Notes: generated by a model from the letters alone, not told the origin. A stretch of 64,000 nucleotides of DNA from CAVOJV01 sp963696325 (GCA_963696325.1 CAVOJV010000063.1:62001-126000), one strand, 5' to 3'. Shown: positions 1 through 12,040, numbered from the stretch's first letter. Numbers and translations: made by a program.

Positions 1-3000
1 ACCAAGGGCGATACATTTTTTCTGTTTCATCGCCCGCGCCGCTGGAATCCTCAGGAGCGGATCTGGATGGGCTACGAGCGCAAGCGAGGGAAGCTTGGGG
101 ACTTGAATTCGCTGCTGCGCGGCGGCTCAAAAAACTGCTTCTCACTTGTCATCGGCGAAACAGCAGTCCTATCGAACGTGCAGTACGTGATCACCCTGGA
201 CACGGATACGGAACTACCGCGCGACGCGGCGTGGCAGTTTGTGGGAACTATGGTGCACCCGCTGAATCGGGCGCGGTACGACGAGGGCAAGCAGCGGATC
301 TGCGAGGGATACGGTATTCTGCAACCACGCGTGGCCATAAGCTTGCCTGGCACGAACCGGTCGCGCTATGCACGACTGTACGGGAATGAGCCAGGCATCG
401 ACCCCTACACGCGCGCCGTCTCCGACGTTTACCAGGACCTGTTCCGCGAAGGCTCGTTCATTGGCAAGGGGATCTATGATGTCGATGCGTTCGAACGGGC
501 ACTCAACGGGCGCTTTCCCGAGAACCGGATCCTCAGTCACGACCTTCTGGAAGGGTGCTACGCACGGTCGGGGCTGTTGAGCGATGTGCAGTTATACGAG
601 GATTATCCAGCGCGCTACAGCGCGGACGTGAGCCGCCGGCACCGCTGGATTCGCGGGGATTGGCAGCTTGGACGGTGGTTGCTGCCGCGCGTTCCCGGCC
701 TGGACGGACGCCGCCAGAAGAATCCGCTCTCGGACTGTCACTCTGGAAACTTTTCGACAACCTGCGCCGCAGTCTCGTGCCTGCGGCATTGACCCTGCTG
801 TTACTGCTGGGTTGGACGGGGTTGTCGTCGGCGTGGTTTTGGACCTTGTCGGCGCTCGGCATCATCCTGATTCCTTCGTTGATTACCTCGGCCCTGAATG
901 TGCTTCAAAAGCCAGGCGATGTGCTGCTGGGCCAGCATCTCGCCGCCGTGGTAGGCTCGGCTGGCCGGCAATTGAGCCACGCGGCGTTCACGCTCGCGTG
1001 CCTCCCCTACGACGCGTTCTTCAGTCTGGATGCGATTGTGCGCACAGTCTGGCGGATGCTGGTCACTCGCCAACGACTCCTCGAATGGAACCCGTCGGGC
1101 GACGTGGATTGCAATAGCCGCACGGACCTCGTCGCCTCTTATCGATCAATGTGGATCGCCCCCGTGATCGCCTCTGCCGCGGCGATCTATCTGACGGCAG
1201 CGAACCCGGTCGCGCTGACCGTTGCAGGACCTATTCTGGTTCTCTGGTTTGCCTCACCCGCTATCACCTGGTGGATCAGCCGGCCACTCGCTCGCCGCGA
1301 AGCGGGATTGACGACTGACCAGACCCTCTTTCTCCGGAAGATTTCCCGAAAAACATGGACGTTCTTCGAGACCTTCGTCGGCCCGGAAGATAATTGGCTA
1401 CCGCCTGACAATTATCAGGAGCATCCTGTTGCCACGGTCGCGCATCGCACGTCGCCGACCAACATGGGACTTGCATTGCTCGCGAATCTGTCCGCGTACG
1501 ACTTCGGCTACCTTTCGGCGGGACAATTCATTGAGCGTACCGCGAATGCACTGCGCACGATGGCTACCTTGGAACGCGACCGAGGTCACTTCTACAACTG
1601 GTACAACACCCAGTCGCTGCAACCGCTGCAACCCGTCTACATTTCGACGGTGGACAGCGGAAACCTCGCGGGCCATCTGCTGACCTTGCAGCCGGGTCTG
1701 CTCGCCCTTCCCGATAACAAAATCCTAGGGGCGCGATGGCTTGAGGGCTTAAGCGACACACTCAGTATCCTGGTGGACGCTGCGGGAGGAGCGACTCTGG
1801 CCCCGCTCGCTCGATTTCAGAAGACTCTGGAATCTGTAGACGTTTCTCGGCCAACCACGCTGGTGGCGGCGCGACTTTGCCTCGACCGGCTGGCGACAGC
1901 CGCCGAAGACGTAGTCGGTGGCCTTAATGCTGACGCTAAGAGCCAAGCGATGTGGTGGGCACAGGCGCTGGCCCGGCAATGCCGGAGCGCGCTCGATGAG
2001 CTGACGTTGCTCGCTCCGTGGACAGTGCTGCCGGTCGCGCCGGGCGGGTTCAGCGACTACCTCGGCATGGCCAAGATCCCAACGCTGCGAGAATTAACAA
2101 CACTTGAGCTGGAGTTGCTGCCGACCATTGAGCATCGGCTCGACGAGAACCCGACACTTGAGGAGCGCGACTGGCTGAATGAGTTGCGGCCGCTCATCAC
2201 GGAAGCCAGCTGCCGCGCCAAAGAGAGGATTGCGGCTATCGAACGGCTTGCACTGCAAGCCGGCGAACTCGCGCGCATGGAATATGCCTTCCTGTACGAT
2301 AACACGCGTCATCTGCTGGCTATTGGGTACAACGTAAGTGAGCGCCGGCGGGACGCGAGTTACTACGATCTACTGGCCTCGGAGGCGAGATTGTGCAGTT
2401 TCGTGGCGATTGCGCAGGGACAACTGCCCCAGGAGAGCTGGTTTACCCTGGGGCGCCTGCTTACGACCGCCGGCGGCGAGCCACTGCTCCTGTCGTGGAG
2501 CGGTTCCATGTTCGAGTACCTAATGCCGCTCCTGGTGATGCCGACGTACGAAAATACGTTGCTTGATCAGAGTTATAGGGCGGCCGTGGAGAGCCAGATC
2601 GAGTATGGGAGGCAGCGTGGCATACCATGGGGCGTTTCGGAATGCGGCTTTAACACGGTCGACGTTCATCTCAACTATCAGTACCACGCGTTTGGCGTAC
2701 CCGGCCTGGGGCTCAAACGTGGACTGGGCGAGGATCTAGTCATTGCACCGTATGCCTCGGCGCTCGCGCTGATGGTGGCGCCCGAGGCGGCGTGCCTGAA
2801 TCTGCAGCGACTTGCCGCAGAAGGGTTTGTAGGAGAATTCGGCTTCTACGAAGCCATCGACTACACGCCTTCCCGGCTACCACGTGGGCAATCGAGCGCC
2901 GTGGTTCGGTCCTTCATGGCCCATCACAAGGGTATGAGTTTCCTCTCGCTGGCCTATCTGATCCTGGATCGACCGATGCAGAAACGCTTCGAGTCAGATC

Positions 3001-6000
3001 CCGTTGTTCCAGGCGACCACACTGTTGCTTCAGGAGCGAATTCCAAAGACCACGGCGTTCTACTCGCACATCACCGAGCTGTCCGACTTACAAACGACCG
3101 CCAGCGTTCCGGAGACCCCGGTGCGGGTTTTCAGCAGCCCGAGCACGCCGCTACCCGAAGTGCAGTTGCTGTCGAACGGCCGATACCACGTGATGGTCAC
3201 GAACGCGGGAGGCGGCTACAGCCGCTGGAAAGACCTTGCCCTCACCCGCTGGCGCGAAGACAGTACCTGCGACAACTGGGGCACGTTCTGTTACCTCCGC
3301 GATGTGGCGAGCGGGGAATTCTGGTCAACCGCCTATCAACCGACGCTCAAACGAGCGGAAACCTACGAAGCGATTTTCTCGCAGGGGCGAGCGGAGTTTC
3401 GCCGCCGCGACCACGATTACGATACCCATACGGAAATCGCTGTGTCGCCCGAGGATGACATCGAACTGCGCCGAATTACTATCACCAACCGCTCTAGAAC
3501 CCGCAGAGCAATCGACGTCACGAGTTATGCGGAGGTGGTTCTCGCCGCGCCGGCCGCGGACGCGCTGCATCCGGCCTTCAGCAATCTCTTTGTGCAGACT
3601 GAGATCATCCGCAGAGCAGCGAGCGATCCTCTGTACACGCCGGCCCCGTTCCCGCGACGAGCGGGCGCCATGGATGTTTCACCTGATGGCCATGCACGGG
3701 GCAGATATCGGTGAGATTTCCTATGAAACGGACCGCATGCAGTTCATCGGCCGCGGCAACACTGTCGCCGGTCCCCACGCAATGAGCGATGGCGCGATGC
3801 TCAGCGGCAGGCAGGGTTCAGTGCTGGATCCGATCGTGGCAATCCGGTTTTCGCTGACACTCGAGCCGGAACAATCGGCAACGATTGATATGGTTTCCGG
3901 CATCGGTGAAACCCGCGACGCCGCCTGAGGCCTGGTCGAAAAATACCAGGATCAGCATCTCGCCGATCGCGTCTTCGATCTGGCGTGGACCCACAGCCAG
4001 GTGGTTCTGCGACAGTTCAATGCCACCGAGGCAGAGGCGCAACTTTATGGACGTCTGGCCAGCTCGGTCATCTACGCCAACGCCTCGCTGCGCGCCGACG
4101 CCAGTGTTCTCAGCCAGAACCGCCGCGGGCAATCCGGGTTGTGGGGCTACGCCATTTCTGGCGATGTGCCGATCGTGCTGCTGCAGATTGGAGACCGGAC
4201 CAATATCGATCTGGTGCGCCAACTCGTGCAAGCCCACGCGTATTGGCACCTAAAGGGACTGACGGTAGATCTGGTGATCTGGAACGAAGATCACGCCGGT
4301 TATCGGCAACTACTCCATGACCAGATCATGGGGTTGATTGCCGCGGGCGTCGAAGCCCATGTCATAGATCGACCCGGCGGCATCTTCGTGCGACCTGCCG
4401 ACCAGATATCGAACGAGGACCGCATCCTGTTCCAAACGGTCGCGCGGGCCATCATCACCGACAGCCGGGGAGCGCTGGCTGACCAGATCAACGGTCGCGG
4501 CACAGTGAAAATGCTAATACCCCGCTTCACGCCGACCCGCACCCACCGCGCCGAGTCCCTGGCGCCGACTGCGCTGCCACGCCGCGACCTGATCTTCTAC
4601 AACGGGCTGGGAGGCTTCACCCCCGATGGGCGCGAGTACATCATTACGACCGCGCAGGGCCAATTAACGCCAGCACCTTGGGTGAATGTACTGGCGAACC
4701 CGCGCTTTGGAACCGTCATCTCAGAGAACGGCCTGGCCTATACCTGGAGCGGGAATGCCCACGAGTTCCGCCTCACTCCCTGGCACAACGACCCCGTCAG
4801 CGATGCGAGCGGAGAAGCTTTTTATCTCCGCGACGAAGAGAGCGGCTACTTCTGGTCCCCCACGCCGCTGCCCAGCCGCGGAGCGACGCCTTACGTCAGC
4901 CGGCACGGCTTCGGCTACAGCGTTTTCGAGCACACGGAAGACGGCATTCGCTCGGAGCTGTGGGTTTACGTGGCACTGGATGCGGCGATCAAGTTCTCGG
5001 TGCTGAAAGTGCGAAACGAGTCGGGCCGATCGCGTCGACTCTCCGCCACCGGATACGCGGAATGGGTGCTTGGTGACCTAAGGCCGAAGTCGGTCATGCA
5101 CGTCATCACCGAAATTGACCCCGACAGCGGAGCGCTGTTCGCGCGCAACTCCTACAACACGGAGTTCGCCGACCGGGTTGCCTTCTTCGACGTGGATGCT
5201 GCGGACCCGGACCGTAAGCGGCGACCGGACTGAATTCCTTGGGCGCAACGGCACGCTCAAGAATCCGGCCGCGATGACTCGGGCGCGGCTGTCCGGCACG
5301 TTAGGGGCTGGCCTGGATCCCTGCGCCGCGATCCAGGTTCCCTTCGGGCTAGCCGATGGCGAAGAACGCGAGATCATCTTCAGGCTCGGCGTAGCAGGAA
5401 GGCGAGGCGCTGATGACGCCAGCAGCCTGGTGCATCGCTTCCGGGGGTCAACCGCCGCGCGGGGCGCGCTCGACACGGTGTGGCAGTACTGGAGGCACAC
5501 GCTCGGAACAGTGCAGGTGGAGACACCCGATGAGTCCCTCAACGTGCTGACCAACGGCTGGCTCTTGTACCAAACCTTGGCGTGCCGTCTGTGGGCGCGC
5601 AGCGGTTACTACCAGTCGGGGGGCGCCTTCGGTTTCCGCGATCAGTTGCAGGACATGATGGCGCTCATTCACGCCGAGCCTAAGCTCGTGCGTGAGCACC
5701 TGCTTCTCTGTGCGGCTCGTCAGTTTATGGAGGGGGATGTCCAACACTGGTGGCATCCACCGTCGGGCCGGGGCGTGCGCACTCATTGTTCGGACGATTA
5801 CCTCTGGCTGCCATTGGCGACGAGCCGCTACGTGCTGACCACCGGGGACACCGGGGTGCTGGATGAACCCGTCCACTTCCTCGAAGGCCGCCCGGTCAAT
5901 GCGGAGGACGACTCCTATTACGATCTTCCTGGCCGGTCCGAACAAGCAGCCAGTCTGTACCAGCACTGTGTGCGAGCCATCCTGCACGGCCTCCGGTTTG

Positions 6001-7098
6001 GTGAGCACGGCCTGCCGCTGATCGGCTCCGGTGACTGGAACGACGGCATGAACCTGGTGGGGATGCACGGCAAGGGCGAAAGCGTCTGGTTGGGCTTTTT
6101 CCTTTGTGACGTGCTCAAGCAGTTCACGGAGATTGCGCGCCTGCAAGGCGACCGATCCTTCGCCGAACGTTGCCAGAAGGAGGCGGCACAAATGCGCCAG
6201 AGTATCGAGGAGAATGGCTGGGATGGCGAGTGGTATCGCCGCGCCTACTTCGACGATGGCTCGCCGCTGGGCTCGGCGAGCAACGCTGAATGCCAGATCG
6301 ATTCCATTGCGCAAAGCTGGTCGGTGCTGTCCGGGGCAGGTGATGCCGAGCGCTCGCGCATGGCCATGGAAGCGCTGGATGAGCGCCTGGTGCGCCGCGA
6401 CCATGCGCTGATCCAACTCCTGGATCCGCCTTTCGACAAGTCGACTTTGAATCCTGGCTACATCAAGGGATATGTTCCCGGGCGTCAGGGAGAATGGCGG
6501 GCAGTACACGCATGCGGCGATCTGGGCAGCGATGGCGTTTGCCGCGTTGGGTGACAGCCGGCGCGCGTGGGAACTCTTCGCGATGATCAACCCGGTGAAC
6601 CATGCGAGATCTCCGGAGGGGATGGCGACCTACAAAGTGGAACCCTACGTCGTCGCGGCCGACGTCTATGCGGTCTCGCCGCATACCGGCCGCGGTGGAT
6701 GGACCTGGTACACGGGCTCGGCCGGCTGGATGTACCGGCTGATCGTGGAATCACTCCTGGGTCTGAGGCTGGAAGTGGACAAACTGCGTTTCGCGCCGTG
6801 CCTCCCGGCGGATTGGAAGGGATTCAAGGTGCACTACCGGTATCGGGAGACTGTCTACCACATCGCCGTCCTGCAAACGCCTGCCGGGAATGGCGAGACA
6901 AGGGTGACCGTGGACGGCGTCGAGCGACCCGACCAGGCGATTCCCCTGGTTGACGACCGTCAGGAACACTCGGTCGAGGTGAGCATACCTGGCGTGCGCA
7001 GTTACCATGCAGCTACTTTGCATAGAGATAAGACGTTCGCCAACAACCCGATTCCGGCGCAAGCGGGAATAACGGAAAGCGAAATTCCTGAAGATTAA
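1..7098 (+). pseudogene. ndvB: Cyclic beta-1,2-glucan synthase (NdvB type), 3' part, multiply frameshifted
   Basis: NdvB-type enzymes are very large inner-membrane proteins that polymerise and cyclise beta-1,2-glucan from UDP-glucose. They have a GT84 glycosyltransferase core and a C-terminal GH94-like region. The window opens inside the GT84 part, with DTDTE near base 200 and a RHRWIRGDWQ motif near 640, followed by membrane segments near 780-900 and 1150-1260. The GH94-like part carries GSGDWNDGMNLVG near 6025-6065. The reading frame is lost near 725, 3000, 3625, 5210 and 6478, and an in-frame TGA stands at 3926-3928. Homologous sequence continues across every break, so this was one gene. 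The last residues read PIPAQAGI, a translated piece of a dispersed palindromic repeat. No intact product is possible as given. The alternative explanation is clustered indel errors. Confidence 0.88.
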
Positions 7099-7184
7099 GG
7101 AGTCGCCGTGAAGATGGCGAAACGCAACGCCACCCTCGTTCGTCCTACTGGCGAAAGCCGGTATTCAGTTTTTCAACGGGTTAC

Positions 7185-7210
7185 GGCATTCCGGCTTTGG
7201 CCGGAATGCC
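7185..7210. repeat. Perfect hairpin, dispersed-repeat type, after ndvB
   Basis: Two 11-base arms (7185-7195 and 7200-7210) pair perfectly around a 4-base loop and contain GGCATTCCGGC. A related imperfect palindrome, ATTCCGGCGCAAGCGGGAAT, lies at 7051-7070 inside the end of the glucan synthase reading frame. The pair looks like copies of a small palindromic repeat family. It may also stop transcription between the two convergent genes. There is no clear T-tract. Confidence 0.5.
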
Positions 7211-7272
7211 AATTGTGCGTAAGTCCTGGGTGAATCGCATTGCTTGCAGGGAGACAGCTCTGCAATCGACGG

Positions 7273-7587
7273 CTACTTGTCCCACATCACGTCACATTTC
7301 TCCGTTGCGGCGGCCGTCAGCAACTCAATCAGGGGTAAGGCACGATGCGCTAGATTCACCGTGCGCTCGCCCGAGTCGTCGTCCTGGACATTGCCGGGCG
7401 CGTCCGCCGCCGCCGATGGGTTTGCCTCGACCGCCTTGTGCAGGCGATCCAGTGCGGCGGGAACATCCTCGGCCAGGATGGCTCCAGGCACGGTTCCACT
7501 GTGTCCCATCAGCTTAAGCAAGCTGATGGCGATGTCGCCAAACAGGGTGATATCCGCGTACGCTTTGCTTCGAAAGGTGACTAGCAT
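7273..7587 (-). CDS. DUF1840 family protein
   Basis: A 104-residue cytoplasmic protein beginning MLVTFRSKAYADITLFGD, which matches the DUF1840 family of beta- and gammaproteobacteria; no function is established. It has the usual short alpha/beta N-terminal part (VTFRSKA, DITLFGD), a 'LLKLMGHSGTVPGAI' stretch and a polar linker. The start at 7587 is chosen over an upstream in-frame start because a strong ribosome site (GAGGAGGCC) lies just before it and the family starts here. It is transcribed divergently from the adaptor gene; the 226 bases between them must hold both promoters. Confidence 0.75.
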   Translation of the reverse strand: MLVTFRSKAYADITLFGDIAISLLKLMGHSGTVPGAILAEDVPAALDRLHKAVEANPSAAADAPGNVQDDDSGERTVNLAHRALPLIELLTAAATEKCDVMWDK

Positions 7588-7813
7588 AAAGGCCTCCTCG
7601 GTTTGGTTTTTTGCAACTTGCGCTGCTTGAAGGTTCGAAGGGGATGCGATCTCTACAGAATAGCCTAGCCTCGCGGCTCGCGCCTGGTAAGCCGCATCCA
7701 AAACACAATATTGGCTTGGTCGTAAGACCACACACAGTCAGTTCGATGGCGCACATTATGCCATGGATAGGGTACAATCAGCCGCGCCAAGGAACCACAG
7801 CACCTTAACCCTA

Positions 7814-8950
7814 ATGCGCCGCCTGATCATCGTTTTCGCTATTGGCGTTAGCATCGCCCTGGGTATCTGGTATTGGCGGCATCCCGCGCCGGTTGCCGTC
7901 GTGGTCCGCGCTGTAGAGACCGGTCCCGTGGAAACCACCGTGGCCAACACCCGCGCCGGCACCATCAAGGCCTGTCGCCGCGCGAAACTGTCGCTGCCCA
8001 GCGGTGGCCAGGTGAGTGTGCTCGACGTGCATGCCGGCGACCGCGTCGGCGCTGGCCAGATCCTGCTGCAACTCTGGAACGCGGATCTGCGCGCGCAATT
8101 GCGGCTGGCGGAAAGCCAGTTGACCGCCACCCGCTCCCGCACCGAAGAAATCTGCCTGAACGCCGACATGGCCAAGCGTGAGGCAGACCGCCTGCGTCCC
8201 CTGCGGGACAAAAATCTGGTCTCTACCGAGCGGTTGGACCAGGCGGTGACCACCGCCCAGGCCCAGGCCGCCGCCTGCCGGACGGCGCAGAAGACCGAGC
8301 AGGTCAATGCAGCCCAGGTGGCGGTGGCCCAAGCGGCGCTGGAGCGCACCATCCTGCGCGCCCCGTTTACTGGGGTGGTGGCGGAAGTGACCGGCGAAGT
8401 GGGCGAGGTCGTCACCCCCTCACCGCCGGGAATCGTCACTCCGCCCGCGGTGGATCTGCTCGATTGCAGTTGCGTTTACGTGAGCGCCCCTATCGACGAG
8501 GTGGACGCACCCGCCCTCCGCCCCGGCATGACCGCGCGCATCAGCCTGGACGCCTTTCCCAAGCGGGTCTTCGAAGGTTTAGTACGGCGCACCGCCCCCT
8601 ATGTGCTGGAGTTGGAAAAGCAGGCCCGCACCGTGGAAGTGGAAGTCACTTTCGCAGCAGCCGCCGGCGATGGCTGCGCGACCCTGCTGCCCGGCTATAG
8701 CGCCGATACCGAGGTGATTCTAGAATCCCGTCCCAACGCACTGCGCATTCCCAGCGAAGCGGTGCTGGAGGGCGGGCGCGTGCTGGTACTGGGGGACGAC
8801 GGTCTCCTGCACGAGCGACGCTTCCAGGCGGGTTTGAGCAACTGGAACCATACCGAGATTCTGACTGGCTTGAATGCCGGCGAGCGGGTCGTGGTGTCGG
8901 TGGACCGGGCCGGCGTGAAGGCGGGCGCGGCGGCGGTGGCCGAACTATGA
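7814..8950 (+). CDS. HlyD/MacA-type periplasmic adaptor subunit
   Basis: A 378-residue membrane-fusion (adaptor) protein of an ABC export system. It has one N-terminal membrane anchor (residues ~3-19), a lipoyl-like half motif (QVSVLDVHAGDRVGAGQIL), an alpha-helical hairpin (~90-165), the second lipoyl half (RAPFTGVVAEVTGEVGEVV) and beta-barrel and membrane-proximal domains. The start at 7814 is preferred to one 17 codons upstream because it places the anchor at the N terminus. It overlaps the ATPase gene by four bases and heads a four-gene operon. The cargo is unknown; MacAB-like export or lipid/lipoprotein handling are both possible. Confidence 0.85.
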   Translation: MRRLIIVFAIGVSIALGIWYWRHPAPVAVVVRAVETGPVETTVANTRAGTIKACRRAKLSLPSGGQVSVLDVHAGDRVGAGQILLQLWNADLRAQLRLAESQLTATRSRTEEICLNADMAKREADRLRPLRDKNLVSTERLDQAVTTAQAQAAACRTAQKTEQVNAAQVAVAQAALERTILRAPFTGVVAEVTGEVGEVVTPSPPGIVTPPAVDLLDCSCVYVSAPIDEVDAPALRPGMTARISLDAFPKRVFEGLVRRTAPYVLELEKQARTVEVEVTFAAAAGDGCATLLPGYSADTEVILESRPNALRIPSEAVLEGGRVLVLGDDGLLHERRFQAGLSNWNHTEILTGLNAGERVVVSVDRAGVKAGAAAVAEL

Positions 8951-9642
8951 TCCGGCTTGCGGATGTCCAGCGCGTCTTTCTGGTGGGCGGGCAACCCGTG
9001 TATGCCCTGCAAGACGTGAATCTCCAAGTGGCGGCGGGCGAGTATCTGGCGATTATGGGGCCGTCCGGGTCCGGCAAGTCCACGCTGTTGAACATCATCG
9101 GCCTGCTGGACCGCCCAAGCCGCGGTCGCTATGAATTGGACGGTGGGGATATGACGGTCCAGGATGACGAGGCCCTGGCCCAGATCCGCCGCGCCAAGAT
9201 CGGTTTCGTGTTTCAGTCCTTTCACTTGATCGCCCGCCTGTCCGCCTTCGAGAACGTGGAACTGCCGCTGCTGCTGGCAGGCATGGCGGCGACCGAGCGG
9301 CGTGGCCGGGTGGAACGGGCGCTGCGGGCGCTGGGACTGGGGGCGCGCGCCCGCCACCGTCCCGATCAACTGTCCGGCGGCGAGCGCCAGCGGGTAGCCA
9401 TCGCCCGCGCCATGATCATGGAGCCTCGGATGCTGCTGGCCGACGAACCCACCGGTAATCTGGACCGGACCGCTGGGCGCGAGGTCCTGGCCATTCTGGA
9501 GGAACTCAACCGTCGCGGTATCACCTTGCTGGTGGTGACCCACGACCCCGAGATCGGCGAACGGACACGGCGATGCTTGCGGTTGCTGGATGGCCGCATC
9601 GTCGCCGATGTTAACCAGACGGCCGGCCATGCGCCCGCTTGA
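8947..9642 (+). CDS. ABC transporter ATP-binding protein, MacB/LolD class
   Basis: A 231-residue ATPase subunit. It carries Walker A (GPSGSGKST), the Q-loop (FVFQSFHLI), signature LSGGERQRVAIARA, Walker B (LLADEPTGNLD) and the switch histidine (VVTHDPE), all intact. It couples ATP hydrolysis to the two FtsX-like permeases that follow. Four-base ATGA overlap with the adaptor gene and 14-base overlap with the first permease show tight translational coupling. Confidence 0.93.
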   Translation: MIRLADVQRVFLVGGQPVYALQDVNLQVAAGEYLAIMGPSGSGKSTLLNIIGLLDRPSRGRYELDGGDMTVQDDEALAQIRRAKIGFVFQSFHLIARLSAFENVELPLLLAGMAATERRGRVERALRALGLGARARHRPDQLSGGERQRVAIARAMIMEPRMLLADEPTGNLDRTAGREVLAILEELNRRGITLLVVTHDPEIGERTRRCLRLLDGRIVADVNQTAGHAPA

Positions 9643-10834
9643 TCTGTTGGACTTCGCCCTCAAGGCAGTCACCCGCTACCGTTTGCGCACCGGTCTGCTG
9701 CTGGCGGCCATGGCCATCGGGGTGGCGGCGGTGATACTGCTGACGGCACTGGGCGAGGGTGCGCGGCGCTATGTGGCCAATCAGTTTTCGGCGCTGGGCA
9801 CCCATCTACTGATCGTCCTGCCAGGTCGCAACGAGACCCGCGGCGGCCAGCCGCCCATGCTGGGAGAAACGCCCCGCGATCTTACCATTGACGATGCCCT
9901 CGCCCTCACCCGCAGCCGGCTGATCCGGCGACTGGCGCCGCTGGTGGTGGGCAGTGCAACGGTGTCCTTCGCCGGTCGCAGTCGGGAGACCAATATTCTG
10001 GGCAGCACGGCGGAGTTGCTGGCGGTGCGCCACCTGGAACTCGCTCAGGGGCAATTCCTGCCGGCGCTGGACCCGCGCCGAGCAGTGCCGGTGTGCGTGC
10101 TGGGCACCCAGGTGCGCAATGAGCTGTTCGGCCCCGAACCGGCCGTGGGGCGTTGGCTGCGCATCGGCCACCGGCGCTTTCGGGTGATCGGCGTGCTGGC
10201 CCCCAAAGGCCAGTCCCTGGGCACCGATGTGGACAACACCGCCATCATTCCGCTCGCCTCGGCCCAGAATCTGTTCAACACCGCCTCCCTGTTCCGGGTG
10301 CTGGTGGAGGTGGACCGGCGCGAGGATACGGCGCGAGCGCAGCAGGCCATCCTGACCCTGATCCGCGCCCGCCATGAGGGGGAAGATGACATCACCGTGA
10401 TCACTCAGGATGCGGTGTTGGCCACATTCGACAAGATCCTCCGCACTCTGACCCTGGCGGTGGGAGGAATCGCGGCCATCAGCCTGGTAGTGGCCGGCAT
10501 CCTGATCATGAACGTGATGCTAGTGTCGGTGGCCCAGCGCACCCAGGAAATCGGTCTGCTCAAGGCGCTGGGCACCACGCCGCGCACCATTCGTGGGATC
10601 TTCCTGGGAGAGGCCGCCATCCTGGCCTGCTGGGGAGCCGGTGTCGGGCTGGTCATTGGCGCGGCGGGCGTCGGCGTGGGACGGTTTCTGTACCCGACGT
10701 TTCCCCTGGCCACGCCCTGGTGGGCGGTGCTGGCGGCGCTGGGGGTGTCCATCGGCACTGCTCTGCTGTTCGCGGTGTTGCCAGCCCGCCGCGCCGCCCG
10801 TCTGGACCCGGTGCAGGCACTGGCCGGGCGTTGA
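9629..10834 (+). CDS. ABC transporter permease, FtsX/MacB-like (first copy)
   Basis: A 401-residue inner-membrane protein with the MacB_PCD-FtsX layout. One N-terminal membrane segment (LLLAAMAIGVAAVILLTALG) is followed by a large periplasmic domain (~50-270) and three C-terminal membrane segments. The start at 9629 (MRPLDLLDFALKAV) is chosen because the reading frame upstream lies inside the ATPase gene. It is a paralog of the next gene, so the transporter is probably a heterodimer of two half permeases. Confidence 0.88.
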   Translation: MRPLDLLDFALKAVTRYRLRTGLLLAAMAIGVAAVILLTALGEGARRYVANQFSALGTHLLIVLPGRNETRGGQPPMLGETPRDLTIDDALALTRSRLIRRLAPLVVGSATVSFAGRSRETNILGSTAELLAVRHLELAQGQFLPALDPRRAVPVCVLGTQVRNELFGPEPAVGRWLRIGHRRFRVIGVLAPKGQSLGTDVDNTAIIPLASAQNLFNTASLFRVLVEVDRREDTARAQQAILTLIRARHEGEDDITVITQDAVLATFDKILRTLTLAVGGIAAISLVVAGILIMNVMLVSVAQRTQEIGLLKALGTTPRTIRGIFLGEAAILACWGAGVGLVIGAAGVGVGRFLYPTFPLATPWWAVLAALGVSIGTALLFAVLPARRAARLDPVQALAGR

Positions 10835-10840
10835 CGGCCG

Positions 10841-12040
10841 ATGAGCCTCCAGGACTGGCTGTGGCTGGTAACCGGGGCACTGCGCGCGCACCGCATGCGC
10901 TCCGCGCTGACGGCGCTGGGCATCGCCGTAGGCATCGCCGCAGTGGTCCTGCTCACCGCCATCGGCGCGGGTATCGAGCGCTATGTGCTGAATGAATTCA
11001 CCCAGTTCGGCACGCATTTGATCTCCATCGCGCCCGGCAAAACGTCCACCATCGGAGTGTCGATGGGTGTGTTCGGCACGGTGCGCCCACTCAGTCTGGA
11101 CGATAGCGAGGCTCTGCGCCGCCTCCCGCAGATGGTGGGCGTAGCGCCGGTGATCCGCGGTAACGCGCGCGTAGAAGCGGGCCAGCGCAACCGCCGCACC
11201 GAGGTGCTGGGGGTAGGTCCGGACACCTCGACGGTATGGGGTATCGACGTGGCGGCTGGGCATTCGCTGCCACGGGACGATCCGCGGGCGGCGCGCCCCT
11301 TCGCCATTCTGGGGGCGGAACTGCGCCAGGAGTTATTCGGGTCCGCCAGTCCGCTGGGTCAGATTGTGCGCATCGGCCAGAACCGGTTTCGCGTCATCGG
11401 CGTCATGGCGCCCAAGGGTCAGGTGCTGGGCTTTGACATGGACAACGCCATTTATATCCCCGCCGCCCGCGCCTTGGAACTGTTCAACCGCGAGGGTTTG
11501 ATGGAGGTGGATGTGCGCTACGAGGCGGCAGCGTCCACAGCGCGCATCACTCAAGCCATCCGCCGCCTCCTGATGGAACGCCATGGCCGGGAGGACTTCA
11601 CCGTCACCACCCAGGACCAGATGCTGGACGTGCTGGGGAATATCCTCAGCGTGCTCACCGGTGCGGTAGCGGCGCTGGGCAGCATTTCCCTGCTAGTGGG
11701 TGGGGTGGGCATCCTGACCATCATGACCATCGCCGTCACTGAACGCACCCAGGAAATAGGCCTGCTGCGGGCCATCGGCACCGGTCGCCGCCAACTCCTG
11801 CTGTTATTCCTGGGTGAATCCGTGTTGCTGGCAAGCATCGGCGGACTGGCGGGGCTGGCGCTGGGGGTCGGCCTGGCCTGGCTGCTGGAGTTGCTGGCCC
11901 CCGCCCTGCCGGTACGCATCTCCGCGTTCTACACCCTGCTGGCGCTGGCGCTGTCCGCGCTGATCGGGTTGCTGGCCGGCGTGCTGCCGGCCCGCCGCGC
12001 CGCGCACCTGGACCCTATCGAGGCCTTACGGGCGGAGTAA
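10841..12040 (+). CDS. ABC transporter permease, FtsX/MacB-like (second copy)
   Basis: A 399-residue paralog of the preceding permease, beginning six bases after it. It has the same topology: N-terminal membrane segment (ALTALGIAVGIAAVVLLTAIG), periplasmic MacB_PCD domain, then three C-terminal membrane segments and the family ending PARRAAHLDPIEALR. With the adaptor, ATPase and first permease it completes an export system. No outer-membrane TolC-like gene is next to it, so a shared channel or none is used. Confidence 0.88.
   Translation: MSLQDWLWLVTGALRAHRMRSALTALGIAVGIAAVVLLTAIGAGIERYVLNEFTQFGTHLISIAPGKTSTIGVSMGVFGTVRPLSLDDSEALRRLPQMVGVAPVIRGNARVEAGQRNRRTEVLGVGPDTSTVWGIDVAAGHSLPRDDPRAARPFAILGAELRQELFGSASPLGQIVRIGQNRFRVIGVMAPKGQVLGFDMDNAIYIPAARALELFNREGLMEVDVRYEAAASTARITQAIRRLLMERHGREDFTVTTQDQMLDVLGNILSVLTGAVAALGSISLLVGGVGILTIMTIAVTERTQEIGLLRAIGTGRRQLLLLFLGESVLLASIGGLAGLALGVGLAWLLELLAPALPVRISAFYTLLALALSALIGLLAGVLPARRAAHLDPIEALRAE

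Noticed and set aside
5448..6590. 380-codon minus-strand open frame
   Set aside because: Shadow of the GH94-like region of the glucan synthase.
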